DNA of 50,144 nt from the IMG/VR virus record IMGVR_UViG_3300032265_001977, positions 1 through 50,144 of that record; one strand, given 5' to 3'. Positions 8,386 through 17,127 of this stretch are shown piece after piece (positions within the stretch are counted from its first letter, which is position 1; every line of letters starts with the position of its first letter). The stretch is from a virus. A program made the position numbers and the translations under genes. The notes under the pieces were generated by a model that was not told where the DNA came from, ran no database searches, and worked only from the letters and a program-made list of their open reading frames with translations.

Positions 8386-8399
8386 GTTAAATATTTAAC
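8386..8399. promoter_or_regulatory. Palindromic AT box in a divergent halogenase promoter region
   Basis: The 48 bases between two divergent halogenase genes contain the perfect 14-base palindrome GTTAAATATTTAAC, which presents TTAAATA on both strands and is one base off the last seven positions of the late box TATAAATA. It could act as a bidirectional promoter element or an operator. The rightward gene has GAGAG as Shine-Dalgarno. Confidence 0.35.
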
Positions 8400-8425
8400 A
8401 TTTGCAACAGACTGAGAGATAATAA

Positions 8426-9973
8426 ATGAAAATAGACAAAATCGTTATAGTAGGTGGAGGAAGCGCAGGTTGGATGACCGCTGCAACACTAGTACGCTTA
8501 TTCCCACATAAAAAAATTACATTAATCGAAAGTCCTAACGTGCCGACTGTGGGCGTAGGAGAAAGTACTATCGGTGGCATACAAGATTGGCTTACTTTAC
8601 TAGGTATAAAAGACACTGATTTTATGAAAGATTGCGACTCTACATACAAATTAAGTATTAGATTTGAAAATTTTTATAAAAAAGGAGATGGAGGATTTCA
8701 TTATCCTTTCGGAACAGCCTATTTGAAGAATACTAGAGTAGGGCTAAATGACTGGCATGTTAAAAAAGCATTGGTTCCTGAAACACCGAATAGCGAATTT
8801 GCCGAGGAATATTTTCCTCTGATGTCATTAGTTAATGGTAACAAGTTTTGTAAAGAAACTATTAAACAACTGCCCGATACTAGTATGTTTAATGTTGCGT
8901 TTCATTTTGATGCAGCGAAATTTGCGATCTGGCTTAGAAATTTTTGTGCAGAAGACAACTTTAATTTTATACAGTCGGATGTTGTAGAGATTAATGCTGA
9001 TGATGACGGCGTAACTGATTTATTATTAGATAATGGAGATATCATTACTGGAGATTTTTATATCGATTGTACTGGTTTTAAAAGTCTATTACTAGATAAA
9101 ACTATCAAAGAACCGTTTAACAGTTTTTCTGACATGCTACCCAATAACAGAGCGTGGGCAACTCGAGTACAATATATTGATAAACCTAATCAGATAGAGC
9201 CATTTACTAATTGTACAGCATTGGGTAATGGGTGGGTTTGGAATATTCCCTTATGGAGTCGAATCGGAACTGGTTATGTATATAGTGACAAGTATGTTAG
9301 TCCCGAAGATGCTAAACAAGAGTTTATCGATCATTTAAATAGCAAAGGATTTGACACTTCTAACTTAGAATTTAGAGATATACAAATGCGAGTAGGAATG
9401 CACGAACGTATCTGGGTCAAGAATGTTTGTGCTATAGGCCTTAGTGCGGGGTTCATTGAACCTTTAGAATCTAATGGTTTGTATACTGTACATAGATTTT
9501 TAACACATCTAGCAAGAGCATTACTTAGAGAGCGTGTTGGCCGATTTGAAATAGATTCATTTAATCTGGCTTGTAAAAAGAATTTCAGAGAATTTTCAGA
9601 ATTTGTTGCTATGCACTATGCATTAAGTGTAAGAGACGACACTGAATACTGGCGAGATAATTTAAAACGAAATTACTCAGACTCGTTACCTACATTTGAA
9701 GTAAGTTTAGTTAATGAATTTAAGAAAAACGCATTAATGCGGTATATGGATTACAATAATTCAGATACGTCTGGCGGAATAAACTGTATTGGAGCAGGTA
9801 TGGGGTACAATCCGTGTGATATTGTAACTCTTAGAGCATACAATCCTGGAGCCAGAGATTATAAAGAATTTTTAATTCCAAATATGAATAAAGAAGTATG
9901 GAAAGAGATGGCTAAAAATGCTCCCACTATGTATGAATTTTTAGCTAAAAACATTTATAAGGAAATCGAATGA
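8426..9973 (+). CDS. Flavin-dependent tryptophan-halogenase-family protein
   Basis: 515 aa, full length, with all family hallmarks: FAD-binding GGGSAGW (10-16), GVGES (43-47), catalytic-Lys segment STYKLSIRFENF (K75), DFYIDCTGF, the WVWNIP signature (270-275, WxWxIP) and SAGFIEPLESNG with conserved Glu E345. These enzymes use FADH2 and O2 to make hypohalous acid, which travels to the Lys to halogenate an activated aromatic ring. The SAGFIEPLES variant is shared with the homologue at 19.1 kb, so these two form one subgroup. The last four bases overlap the next halogenase (ATGA). No flavin reductase is adjacent. Confidence 0.92.
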   Translation: MKIDKIVIVGGGSAGWMTAATLVRLFPHKKITLIESPNVPTVGVGESTIGGIQDWLTLLGIKDTDFMKDCDSTYKLSIRFENFYKKGDGGFHYPFGTAYLKNTRVGLNDWHVKKALVPETPNSEFAEEYFPLMSLVNGNKFCKETIKQLPDTSMFNVAFHFDAAKFAIWLRNFCAEDNFNFIQSDVVEINADDDGVTDLLLDNGDIITGDFYIDCTGFKSLLLDKTIKEPFNSFSDMLPNNRAWATRVQYIDKPNQIEPFTNCTALGNGWVWNIPLWSRIGTGYVYSDKYVSPEDAKQEFIDHLNSKGFDTSNLEFRDIQMRVGMHERIWVKNVCAIGLSAGFIEPLESNGLYTVHRFLTHLARALLRERVGRFEIDSFNLACKKNFREFSEFVAMHYALSVRDDTEYWRDNLKRNYSDSLPTFEVSLVNEFKKNALMRYMDYNNSDTSGGINCIGAGMGYNPCDIVTLRAYNPGARDYKEFLIPNMNKEVWKEMAKNAPTMYEFLAKNIYKEIE

Positions 9974-11529
9974 ATATAGTTGTTGTTGGTGGCGGAACGG
10001 CTGGCTGGTTAGCGGCGTTATTTCTTAGTAAATATCGACCTGGCGAACATAATGTAACAGTTATCGAGACCTCTACTATCCCAGTTGTAGGTGTAGGCGA
10101 AAGTACAACCGGTGTTTTTACTGATATTCTAACCAATCATCTTTGGGACTTTGGATGCGATCACGATGAATTTATAGTTGAGACAGGCGCCACGTTAAAA
10201 TATGCCATTAAACATTCAGGATGGACAAAAGACATAACGCAATCGTATATTGCTCCATTAGACGGCACAGCTACAACATCTAGTACTCCAGATGCCATGC
10301 TTGCATGGGGACTGAATAATTTATCAAAAGATGAATTTATTAAACTTTCTAGATTAGGCTATTGGATTAATAATGGTCTATCTAACTTTGATATAGATAA
10401 TCAAAAATTTGAAGATATCTCACATGCCATGCACGTAGATGCGCATTTAGTTGGTAAGTATTTTAAAAAGATTTGCCTTAAAAGCGATTTTGTTCAACAC
10501 ATAGATAGTAAAATTACAAATGTAAATTTCAACGATAATGGTTTCATTAGAAGTGTAGGACTAGTAGATGGATCCACGGTAGAGGGAGATTTCTTTATCG
10601 ATTGTACAGGATTTTCCAGACTATTAATGAGCAAAATGGAAGGTAGTAGCTGGGTTAGTTTTAAAAAGCATCTGCCTATTAACACCGGAATGCCATTTTT
10701 GTTAAAGTATAAAGAAGGAGAAATGCCTAAGCCTTATACTCACGCATGGGCACAAAAAGCCGGCTGGATGTGGCAAATTCCATTGATGGATCGTATAGGA
10801 TGCGGTTATGTTTTTTGCGATAGCTTTAGTACTCCAGAACAAGCACAAGCAGATATCGAAGAATCGCTAGGACAAGAAATTGACCCTATTAAGATTATTA
10901 AATTTGATTCTGGCAGACAAGAAAATGCGTGGGTTAAAAATTGTGTCACCATAGGATTAGCCGCTTCTTTCTTAGAACCGTTAGAAGCAACAAGTATACA
11001 TGGTACTATTGTAACACTTAAGAATTTTGTGTTTGAATATTTAAAACCTACATTAGAACAAACAATAAACACAGGTAGTATGAATGTATACAATGCACGA
11101 TGTGCTAAATTACATGATGAATTTAAAGATTTTGTAAACGCCCATTATATGGGTGGAAGGAATGATACAGAATTTTGGAAATATATTAGCACAGGTGTTA
11201 CAAAAACTGATTACGTGGCAGATAGACTCGAAATGCTTAAATCGAGATTACCTACTATTAGAGATTTTCCTGATTACTGGGGTGCCGCCGGCTGGCCGTT
11301 GTGGGCATGGGTGTTGGATGGCATTGGGCATATAGATCCAAAGATAGCACTCAATGAAATTAATATGCAAATTCCTGGACAATATAATTCGTTGAATAAT
11401 ATATCTGCAGAATTTTATTACAATTCTCAAGATCAGTTTAGGCAAAGTAGTAGTCGTCTTGCTTCATATGACGAATTTATTGAATATTTTAGAAAAATTA
11501 GGGAACAGAATGGCATACACCGTAACTAA
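9970..11529 (+). CDS. Flavin-dependent tryptophan-halogenase-family protein
   Basis: 519 aa. GGGTAGW (7-13), GVGES (41-45), ATLKYAIKHSGW with catalytic-type K77, DFFIDCTGF, WMWQIP (266-271) and AASFLEPLEATSIHG with E336. It shares the SF-x-EPLEATSI variant with the homologue at 13.8 kb, forming a second subgroup distinct from the SAGFIEPLES pair. Shine-Dalgarno AAGGAAA sits inside the end of the preceding halogenase, and the 3' end overlaps an oxygenase gene by 20 bases, so halogenase-halogenase-oxygenase-oxygenase is one tightly packed operon. The C-terminal region (DYWGAAGWPLWAW) is Trp-rich, as often in this family. Substrate unknown. Confidence 0.9.
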   Translation: MNIVVVGGGTAGWLAALFLSKYRPGEHNVTVIETSTIPVVGVGESTTGVFTDILTNHLWDFGCDHDEFIVETGATLKYAIKHSGWTKDITQSYIAPLDGTATTSSTPDAMLAWGLNNLSKDEFIKLSRLGYWINNGLSNFDIDNQKFEDISHAMHVDAHLVGKYFKKICLKSDFVQHIDSKITNVNFNDNGFIRSVGLVDGSTVEGDFFIDCTGFSRLLMSKMEGSSWVSFKKHLPINTGMPFLLKYKEGEMPKPYTHAWAQKAGWMWQIPLMDRIGCGYVFCDSFSTPEQAQADIEESLGQEIDPIKIIKFDSGRQENAWVKNCVTIGLAASFLEPLEATSIHGTIVTLKNFVFEYLKPTLEQTINTGSMNVYNARCAKLHDEFKDFVNAHYMGGRNDTEFWKYISTGVTKTDYVADRLEMLKSRLPTIRDFPDYWGAAGWPLWAWVLDGIGHIDPKIALNEINMQIPGQYNSLNNISAEFYYNSQDQFRQSSSRLASYDEFIEYFRKIREQNGIHRN

Positions 11530-12160
11530 TTTATCCGACGAAGTGCTCATAATTGAAAATGTTGTTCCATTAAGTTTTCAAGATGCTATAATTTCTAGAT
11601 TGCAAGGAGAAAATTATTTTCCATGGTACACTCTACACAGGATAGGCCACCCTCAAGCGTTCCCGCTTGGGACAACTCCTAATTATCCAGATAAAAACAT
11701 TACCGACGACGTAGGTCTGTATCACATGGTGTTTGATCATGAACCTAAGTCGTCGCATTTTGATTTTTTTAGAATGATATTAGAATTCTTTTCTGAAAAA
11801 ACAGATATCAAAATTGGAAAATTATTAAGAATAAGATTAAGATACACCCATCCTAGTAAATCCCACGATGAAACAAAGTATGCGGCACCCCATGTAGATT
11901 TTAGTATGGCCAGTCCGTATTCTACATTAGTGTACTATGTTGACAATAGTGATGGTGATACTATTTTATTTGATAAATTATACTCTCAAACAGATGGTCC
12001 GTATAATCCGTTGTTTGAAGATCAGCTACCAGAACTATTAAGGGTAACTCCACGAAAAGGTGTAGGAGTATTTTTTAATGGGCATAGGTATCATGCTGGC
12101 AATTTTCCTATAAATTATAGTACGCGGATAGTAATTAATTTTGATTTTGAGACATTATGA
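11510..12160 (+). CDS. Putative 2OG-Fe(II) oxygenase (HxD type)
   Basis: 216 aa from ATG 11510; a longer in-frame start at 11459 would overlap the halogenase by 71 bases. Core motifs: YAAPHVDFSM (H128, D130), STLVYYVDNSDGDTILFD, VTPRKGVGVFFNGHRYHAG (distal H195) and STRIVINFDF (R206). All four 2OG-oxygenase positions are intact. It is a close paralogue of the leftward gene at 17.1-17.7 kb, sharing LPHVDY/APHVDF, the SDGDT turn, FNGxxYH and the NPIN/FPIN-R end. Its operon position directly behind two halogenases suggests a shared substrate or pathway, which is inference. Confidence 0.8.
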   Translation: MAYTVTNLSDEVLIIENVVPLSFQDAIISRLQGENYFPWYTLHRIGHPQAFPLGTTPNYPDKNITDDVGLYHMVFDHEPKSSHFDFFRMILEFFSEKTDIKIGKLLRIRLRYTHPSKSHDETKYAAPHVDFSMASPYSTLVYYVDNSDGDTILFDKLYSQTDGPYNPLFEDQLPELLRVTPRKGVGVFFNGHRYHAGNFPINYSTRIVINFDFETL

Positions 12161-13209
12161 AATATAAAAATATTAATGTAGATGACAATAAATTTATTAA
12201 AATTTATGACGATGTCTTTACCTATGCCGAAATGAGTCAGTTGTTTGATGTAGCTAAAAAATCAAAATATGGATTGGAAAGAACTGCGTCTAGTACTGTT
12301 CCAGTTAATGAACAGTTTAAATCTCTTAAAAGTGAATATACAGTATACGATTTGTTATGGTCAAATTTCTTCCAAGGGTCTTCGACTGATTTTTTAAAGG
12401 AAGAAATAAAAGAAAAAAATCTTCGACTTCACAGAGTGTATATTAACTTGTCTACGGCACAAGACATTTACCATTTTCATACAGATAGCGGTGTTGACCA
12501 GGATATAACTTTATTATATTATTTTAATTGCAAGTGGGAATCACATTGGGAAGGTGAAACTCATTTTGGAGATCCATCCGCCCGTGAAATTATCTATAGC
12601 ACGTCGTTTCTGCCAGGTAGGTTAATATTATTCACGGCTACAATTCCGCATAAAAGTTCACAGCCTTCGTTCCTTGCTCCAGAGTTTAGATATGTATTAA
12701 CTATGAAATTTTCTTCTAAATATCATTCTGATTATAAACGAGATTTTCCAATAGGTGATTTATTTCTCACAGACGATATCGAAATATCAGATTTTGAAAA
12801 AGAAGCTATTGCGTTTTTATCAAAACATACACAAGGCATGAAACATAGTGGTACTACATTCTTTTTACATTGTTTTAACACTTATAAAATATTAAAGAAT
12901 CAAGGAAAACCTTTATATGTGTGTCTTGCTGGTTTATTTCATTCAGCATACGGTACTGAATTCAGAACTGGCTTTTTTAAAGACAGAGAAGTATTACAAA
13001 ATGTAATTGGGGAAGCTGCCGAAGAATTAGTTTTTAGATTTTGTAATTTAGCTGATCGAGATAAAGAACTTTTAGATCCTAATTGTATGGATATAGAATT
13101 AATTACGATTGCTTACGCAAATGTACTAGAAGAAAAATTCAGAGATCAGTCAACTGAGGAAGAAATTATCGATTATAAAAACAAATTAGAAGAAATTAAA
13201 GGACAGTGA
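12157..13209 (+). CDS. 2OG-Fe(II) oxygenase fused to HD-like DUF6817-type domain
   Basis: 350 aa with two parts. Residues ~1-190 form a 2OG-Fe(II) oxygenase: IYHFHTDSGVDQ (H108, D110), LLYYFNCKWESHWEGETHFGD, LPGRLILFTATIPHKS (H165) and APEFRYVLTMKF (R178). Residues ~205-350 resemble the DUF6817 HD-like helical domain: H230 and H238 in an MKHSGTTFFLHCFNTYKIL helix, CLAGLFHSAYGTEF (258-269), IGEAAEELVFRFC and ADRDKELL. In HD-like folds such His/Asp sets bind metals for oxidative or hydrolytic chemistry, so this may be two consecutive reactions in one chain. It overlaps the upstream oxygenase by four bases and the convergent oxygenase at its 3' end by 24 bases. Confidence 0.75.
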   Translation: MKYKNINVDDNKFIKIYDDVFTYAEMSQLFDVAKKSKYGLERTASSTVPVNEQFKSLKSEYTVYDLLWSNFFQGSSTDFLKEEIKEKNLRLHRVYINLSTAQDIYHFHTDSGVDQDITLLYYFNCKWESHWEGETHFGDPSAREIIYSTSFLPGRLILFTATIPHKSSQPSFLAPEFRYVLTMKFSSKYHSDYKRDFPIGDLFLTDDIEISDFEKEAIAFLSKHTQGMKHSGTTFFLHCFNTYKILKNQGKPLYVCLAGLFHSAYGTEFRTGFFKDREVLQNVIGEAAEELVFRFCNLADRDKELLDPNCMDIELITIAYANVLEEKFRDQSTEEEIIDYKNKLEEIKGQ

Positions 13210-13803
13210 TATTCTTCTAGAATCGTTTTCTTCTGTTAGGTTTTGTTCTACATAATGATTTACGTGCCCTGGAAAAATAATTAGTTTACTTTCTTCAGGA
13301 ATTATCCAATGCTCTGTATTAATTCTAATATTATCTGGAGCAAGTGCTTGCTTAACACATTTTTCTAATATAAAAGACATCCTATCTATTTCATTTTCGG
13401 CTCTGTTAAATATAAGATTACCACTATTTGCTGGAACTTTCATATAGTATACTCCTGATAGGTATGCTTTTGGGTGTGTATGAGGAGTGTTATAGTTATA
13501 TTTGTAATTTACGTTATACCAATAACGCATATTATCCATAGCATCTGGATAATTTATGTCTTTTGAAATTTGTTTTACCGTAGGAATTATCAATGTCTCA
13601 AACAATTTGGCAACTTCGTCGTTGTCGTAACTATCTCTTGGTATTGTAAAAGATTGGAATCCGCCAGCATTGCTACGTTTATTAGACGGCTGGGTATTTT
13701 GCATCTTTTCGATAGCGTTGATAATTTTTTTGTTGTCAATGTCCTTAGCATAAGTAATAAAACAAGATGATAAGAACATTGGGATTTCAGCAATTTCATT
13801 CAT
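13186..13803 (-). CDS. Putative 2OG-Fe(II) oxygenase (HxH type)
   Basis: 205 aa from ATG 13803; a GTG at 13821 is in frame, but a late promoter box lies between the two starts. Family pattern of 2OG-FeII_Oxy_5: NTPHTHPKAYLSGVYYM (H108-x-H110), NSGNLIFNR, then after a spacer IPEESKLIIFPGHVNHYV (H183) and SRRISLSFNFF (R197). The usual acidic ligand is His. The 3' end overlaps the convergent fused oxygenase by 24 bases, encoding protein on both strands. The gene diverges from the halogenase at 13.8 kb. Confidence 0.8.
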   Translation of the reverse strand: MNEIAEIPMFLSSCFITYAKDIDNKKIINAIEKMQNTQPSNKRSNAGGFQSFTIPRDSYDNDEVAKLFETLIIPTVKQISKDINYPDAMDNMRYWYNVNYKYNYNTPHTHPKAYLSGVYYMKVPANSGNLIFNRAENEIDRMSFILEKCVKQALAPDNIRINTEHWIIPEESKLIIFPGHVNHYVEQNLTEENDSRRISLSFNFF

Positions 13804-13808
13804 GACAA

Positions 13809-13816
13809 TATTTATA
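13809..13816 (-). promoter_or_regulatory. T4-type late promoter box immediately at a start codon
   Basis: A perfect TATAAATA on the minus strand ends six bases before the oxygenase ATG at 13803. With the T4 spacing of about six bases from box to transcription start, the mRNA would be nearly leaderless; no Shine-Dalgarno is visible. Confidence 0.5.
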
Positions 13817-13832
13817 AGCACACATAATTACA

Positions 13833-15299
13833 ATGAATAAACTAGAAAATATATCAATAATCGGTGGAGGCACGGCAGGATTTGTGTCGGCGCTTATATT
13901 AAAAGTTAGATATCCCCAATTAAATGTTAAGATAGTTCGATCTAAAAAGATCGGAATTATCGGTGTGGGTGAAGGTAGTACAGAACACTGGGATAGTTTT
14001 CTGAAATATATAGGTGTTAGTTGGCAAGATTGTATACGTGCGTGTGACGCAACATTTAAATGCGGTATTTTATTCAAAGGATGGGGCAACGAAGATTATA
14101 TGCACAGTACGGGCCCTGATTTAGAAAAGCTAAACGGTGAATCGCTATTCATATATAACAAAATTATTGGAAATAATCTTCCTAAAAAAATTATGAATCC
14201 AGCAGGCAACTGGGAAAGTAGAATTTTTGTTTCAGATTTAGAAAAACCCGAAGCGCCATTTAATCAATATCATTTTAATACAAACAAACTGAATGATTTC
14301 CTCACTAGTATTGCTCACGTACACGGAATTGAAATTGTCGATGATGAAATTGTCGATGTGATCTTTAACGAGGATGGCGAAATCGTCAATCTTATCGGAG
14401 AAACAGGTAGATATCCTTCAGATTTTTATATAGATTGTACAGGTATGCGTCGTATACTAATATCTAAGATGGGTGCTAAGTGGCAAAGCTATAGTAAATG
14501 GCTTAAAATGAAATCTGCCATTGTTTTTCCATTGCCTCAAGAAGAAAAATTAAACATGTATACAACAGCAACCGCCATGGATTACGGTTGGATGTTTAAT
14601 ATTCCTGTATGGGGTCGAAGCGGGAACGGTTATATATTCGATAGCGATTATATTACAGCAGAGCAGGCTCAGCAAGAAGTTGAAAAATTGCTAGGGAAAG
14701 ATATAGATGTTGGTAAACACATTAATTTTGATCCTGGAGCATTAGATCGTGTTTGGATTAAAAATTGTTGTGCTGTAGGACTTAGTGCTAGTTTTGTAGA
14801 ACCACTAGAAGCAACTAGTATTGGAAGTAGTATAAGACAAGTATTTTTGTTAATGCACCGATTACCAAATTACGATGAAAACACTATTGAAACTTATAAT
14901 AATGCCGCTACTGAAATATTAACTAATGTGAGAGATTTTGTTTTAATACACTATTTAACTAATAAAACTAATACACAATTTTGGAAGGATATTTCTAAAA
15001 TAGAAATGCCCGACAGTCTACAAACGTTATTACAGCGATGGAAGAAAAATTTACCAATTGCCGATGATTTTACAGGTCAAACTATGTATACCATGTTTAA
15101 AGCGGGAAACTTCGCTCAAGTATTACATGGTTTAGATTTTTTTGATACAGAAGCAATTAGAAGAGAATACAATATGATGAATCCGATGACTAAAAAATGG
15201 GGTGATGAAATCCTATCATTTATTCATCCGGCAGTTGATAATCGCCCTTATGTAGAACACAGAGAAGTTATAGAATCGATCCGTAATGCTAATTATTGA
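13833..15299 (+). CDS. Flavin-dependent tryptophan-halogenase-family protein
   Basis: 488 aa. FAD motif GGGTAGF (11-17), GVGEGS (44-49), ATFKCGILFKGW with catalytic-type K76, DFYIDCTGM, WMFNIP (253-258, Phe replacing the second Trp of WxWxIP) and SASFVEPLEATSIG with E323. It belongs with the 9.97 kb homologue by its SF-x-EPLEATSI variant. It is a single-gene rightward unit between a divergent oxygenase on its left and a convergent oxygenase operon on its right, whose stop it overlaps by 7 bases. The Trp-to-Phe change could alter whether halogenation or another flavin oxidation is performed; this is unresolved. Confidence 0.88.
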   Translation: MNKLENISIIGGGTAGFVSALILKVRYPQLNVKIVRSKKIGIIGVGEGSTEHWDSFLKYIGVSWQDCIRACDATFKCGILFKGWGNEDYMHSTGPDLEKLNGESLFIYNKIIGNNLPKKIMNPAGNWESRIFVSDLEKPEAPFNQYHFNTNKLNDFLTSIAHVHGIEIVDDEIVDVIFNEDGEIVNLIGETGRYPSDFYIDCTGMRRILISKMGAKWQSYSKWLKMKSAIVFPLPQEEKLNMYTTATAMDYGWMFNIPVWGRSGNGYIFDSDYITAEQAQQEVEKLLGKDIDVGKHINFDPGALDRVWIKNCCAVGLSASFVEPLEATSIGSSIRQVFLLMHRLPNYDENTIETYNNAATEILTNVRDFVLIHYLTNKTNTQFWKDISKIEMPDSLQTLLQRWKKNLPIADDFTGQTMYTMFKAGNFAQVLHGLDFFDTEAIRREYNMMNPMTKKWGDEILSFIHPAVDNRPYVEHREVIESIRNANY

Positions 15300-15922
15300 T
15301 CAAAAAAGAAAACTTGATTTATTCTTTTTAAATTAAAAAAAGTATCATCTTCGATACTCATACCGTGTAAAAACTTTGCTCCATCAAAAAGTACAAGCCG
15401 ATTAAATTTTGCTTCTAATGTTTTAATTATTTTATATCGGTAGCGTGGCCGCCAAGGAGCAAAATGTTCAGGGGTTGAATACAAATCTTCTTCTAAAGAA
15501 TCATAAAAATTTGTACCCAAACTATCAAATGTATTTAAGTATACTAGCGCATTATAACCAAGATCCTTGTGCGGACCCCAATAATTATTTTTATAATCGT
15601 TAAATTCTCTATTAAAAAACTGTATACAATTTGTAAGTATACGCCCTGGATGCGATATTGGTTGACCGCACAAATTAGATAATAATTGTTCGGCTGGAGT
15701 TATTGCTAAATTTAAAAAATTGTGTCGTCGATCAGCAAAATGTATATCATTGAATGACGGGTTATCCTCGGCCTTCCATAGTTTTGCCGGAACTTGTGTA
15801 AACAAATACGATGAAATTTCATCAGGATATTTATAAAAATCATCTATAATATATATTTTTGAATCTTCAAATATTTCTGTTTTAATATCGAGCTGTTCGT
15901 TAAGTTCGAAAATATTAATCAT
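15293..15922 (-). CDS. DUF6445-like putative 2OG-Fe(II) oxygenase
   Basis: 209 aa from ATG 15922, one base after the upstream stop; an in-frame TTG at 15931 is less likely. The IYIIDDFYKYPDEIS opening followed by HPGRILTNCIQFF resembles the DUF6445 family. Metal residues: NYWGPHKDLGYNALVYLN (H118, D120), FNRLVLFDGAKFLHGM (H186) and LKRINQVFFF (R200). From memory, DUF6445 proteins occur near tryptophan-halogenase genes in bacterial loci, which fits this setting. Last gene of a four-oxygenase leftward operon, convergent with and overlapping the halogenase end by 7 bases. No terminator is visible. Confidence 0.75.
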   Translation of the reverse strand: MINIFELNEQLDIKTEIFEDSKIYIIDDFYKYPDEISSYLFTQVPAKLWKAEDNPSFNDIHFADRRHNFLNLAITPAEQLLSNLCGQPISHPGRILTNCIQFFNREFNDYKNNYWGPHKDLGYNALVYLNTFDSLGTNFYDSLEEDLYSTPEHFAPWRPRYRYKIIKTLEAKFNRLVLFDGAKFLHGMSIEDDTFFNLKRINQVFFFDQ

Positions 15923-15923
15923 A

Positions 15924-16511
15924 CTAGCCAAAATTCATTGATATAGATATCCTGGGATCAGTATTTGTACCAGGCTCAACCATGTGTCTAAGATAAGACC
16001 TAAAAATTATTAAAGCACCCGGGGATGCTGTATAATGAATTCTATGATAGCTTAGTGCGCTATCGCGTTTAATACTTTTTAATGGCATCATATCGGGTTC
16101 TTTAGGATCCTCGAATATAATACGACCCGATCCTGGTGGGGCAGAAATATAATAGACCAGGCTAAAAATACTACCATTATGTGTATGAAATTCTTGAAAA
16201 TTATTAGTGTCGGCTATATTTAACCACGCATGTTGGCACTCGTATGTGCTATCGCACCCGTGTTTTTTAGCAAAATCATTTACACACTCGGTAATCTTTT
16301 TAACAAGATCAGCGAAAACTGGATCTGTTTTAACCTGATAATCTCGAGATTCGTGTGTAGTATATGTACCGCCTTGCCAATTATTGTGTGCGCTGGCTAT
16401 TTTTTCTTTTACATTTAACGAATGATTAGTCCATAGTTGATTTTGCTCGACTGAAAATAATTCATTTTCGGTATAGATACTGACAGGAAACCACATTTCA
16501 ATGTTTGGCAT
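15924..16511 (-). CDS. Putative 2OG-Fe(II) oxygenase (HxH type)
   Basis: 195 aa of the 2OG-FeII_Oxy_5 pattern: FPVSIYTENE opening, HAWLNIADTNNFQEFHTHNG (H109-x-H111), FSLVYYISAPPGSGRIIFED, SPGALIIFRSYLRHMVEPG (H176) and DPRISISMNFG (R187). His stands where Asp is usual. It overlaps the preceding gene by 14 bases. The two HxH paralogues in this operon are about 200 residues each and clearly distinct in sequence, arguing for old divergence rather than recent duplication. Confidence 0.8.
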   Translation of the reverse strand: MPNIEMWFPVSIYTENELFSVEQNQLWTNHSLNVKEKIASAHNNWQGGTYTTHESRDYQVKTDPVFADLVKKITECVNDFAKKHGCDSTYECQHAWLNIADTNNFQEFHTHNGSIFSLVYYISAPPGSGRIIFEDPKEPDMMPLKSIKRDSALSYHRIHYTASPGALIIFRSYLRHMVEPGTNTDPRISISMNFG

Positions 16512-17127
16512 AATCTACATGTATATTAAAAGATATTGCATATCTATCGGTATCGGATAAATTAACACCAACACCGTGCTGAAGGTATGATTCAAATATA
16601 ATCATTTTACCTTTTTGAGGAGTAAATTTAACTGTTTCAAAATTATACATATTGCTATCACGTTTTATTCGACGATCAATATATTCTAACATTTGAGTAC
16701 GCACTGCAACAGGATTAAAAAATGTTAAATCTCCACAATTATCGTCTACTTGTAAATAAATTACTCCACTTAGTGTTGCTCCAAAATGTTCGTGTCTATT
16801 AAATAAAGACTTTGGAGGGTTTAATTGCATCCATGTGGTAATTTCAACATAGCAATCTGGATCAAGTCCTAACAACTTTAAAAATTTTCTAGCCTCTTCG
16901 TTAATTACTAGCAACAACGTTTTATCATTCATCTTGCCAAGTAAATTATATTCTGGATCGTTATAATATGTTGTAACGAGATTACCTTCGTCTGGGCGGC
17001 CACTTAGATATTTTTTGTTCTCTTCTTTAGATATAAATTCTTTTAAGGTAGTCAGTGTATTATCTATGATGTTTTCGTCAATCATTACGGTTGCTATTGG
17101 TACTGGAAATAAATTATCTATTATCAT
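16498..17127 (-). CDS. Putative 2OG-Fe(II) oxygenase (HxH type)
   Basis: 209 aa, same family as its downstream neighbour: LFPVPIATVMID opening, TTWMQLNPPKSLFNRHEHFG (H112-x-H114), ATLSGVIYLQVDDNCGDLTF, TPQKGKMIIFESYLQHGVGVN (H184) and DRYAISFNI (R195). ATG 17127 overlaps the stop of the first operon gene (ATGA), so translation is coupled. The LSGVIY strand and distal-His segment are textbook for the family; substrate not predictable. Confidence 0.82.
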   Translation of the reverse strand: MIIDNLFPVPIATVMIDENIIDNTLTTLKEFISKEENKKYLSGRPDEGNLVTTYYNDPEYNLLGKMNDKTLLLVINEEARKFLKLLGLDPDCYVEITTWMQLNPPKSLFNRHEHFGATLSGVIYLQVDDNCGDLTFFNPVAVRTQMLEYIDRRIKRDSNMYNFETVKFTPQKGKMIIFESYLQHGVGVNLSDTDRYAISFNIHVDYAKH

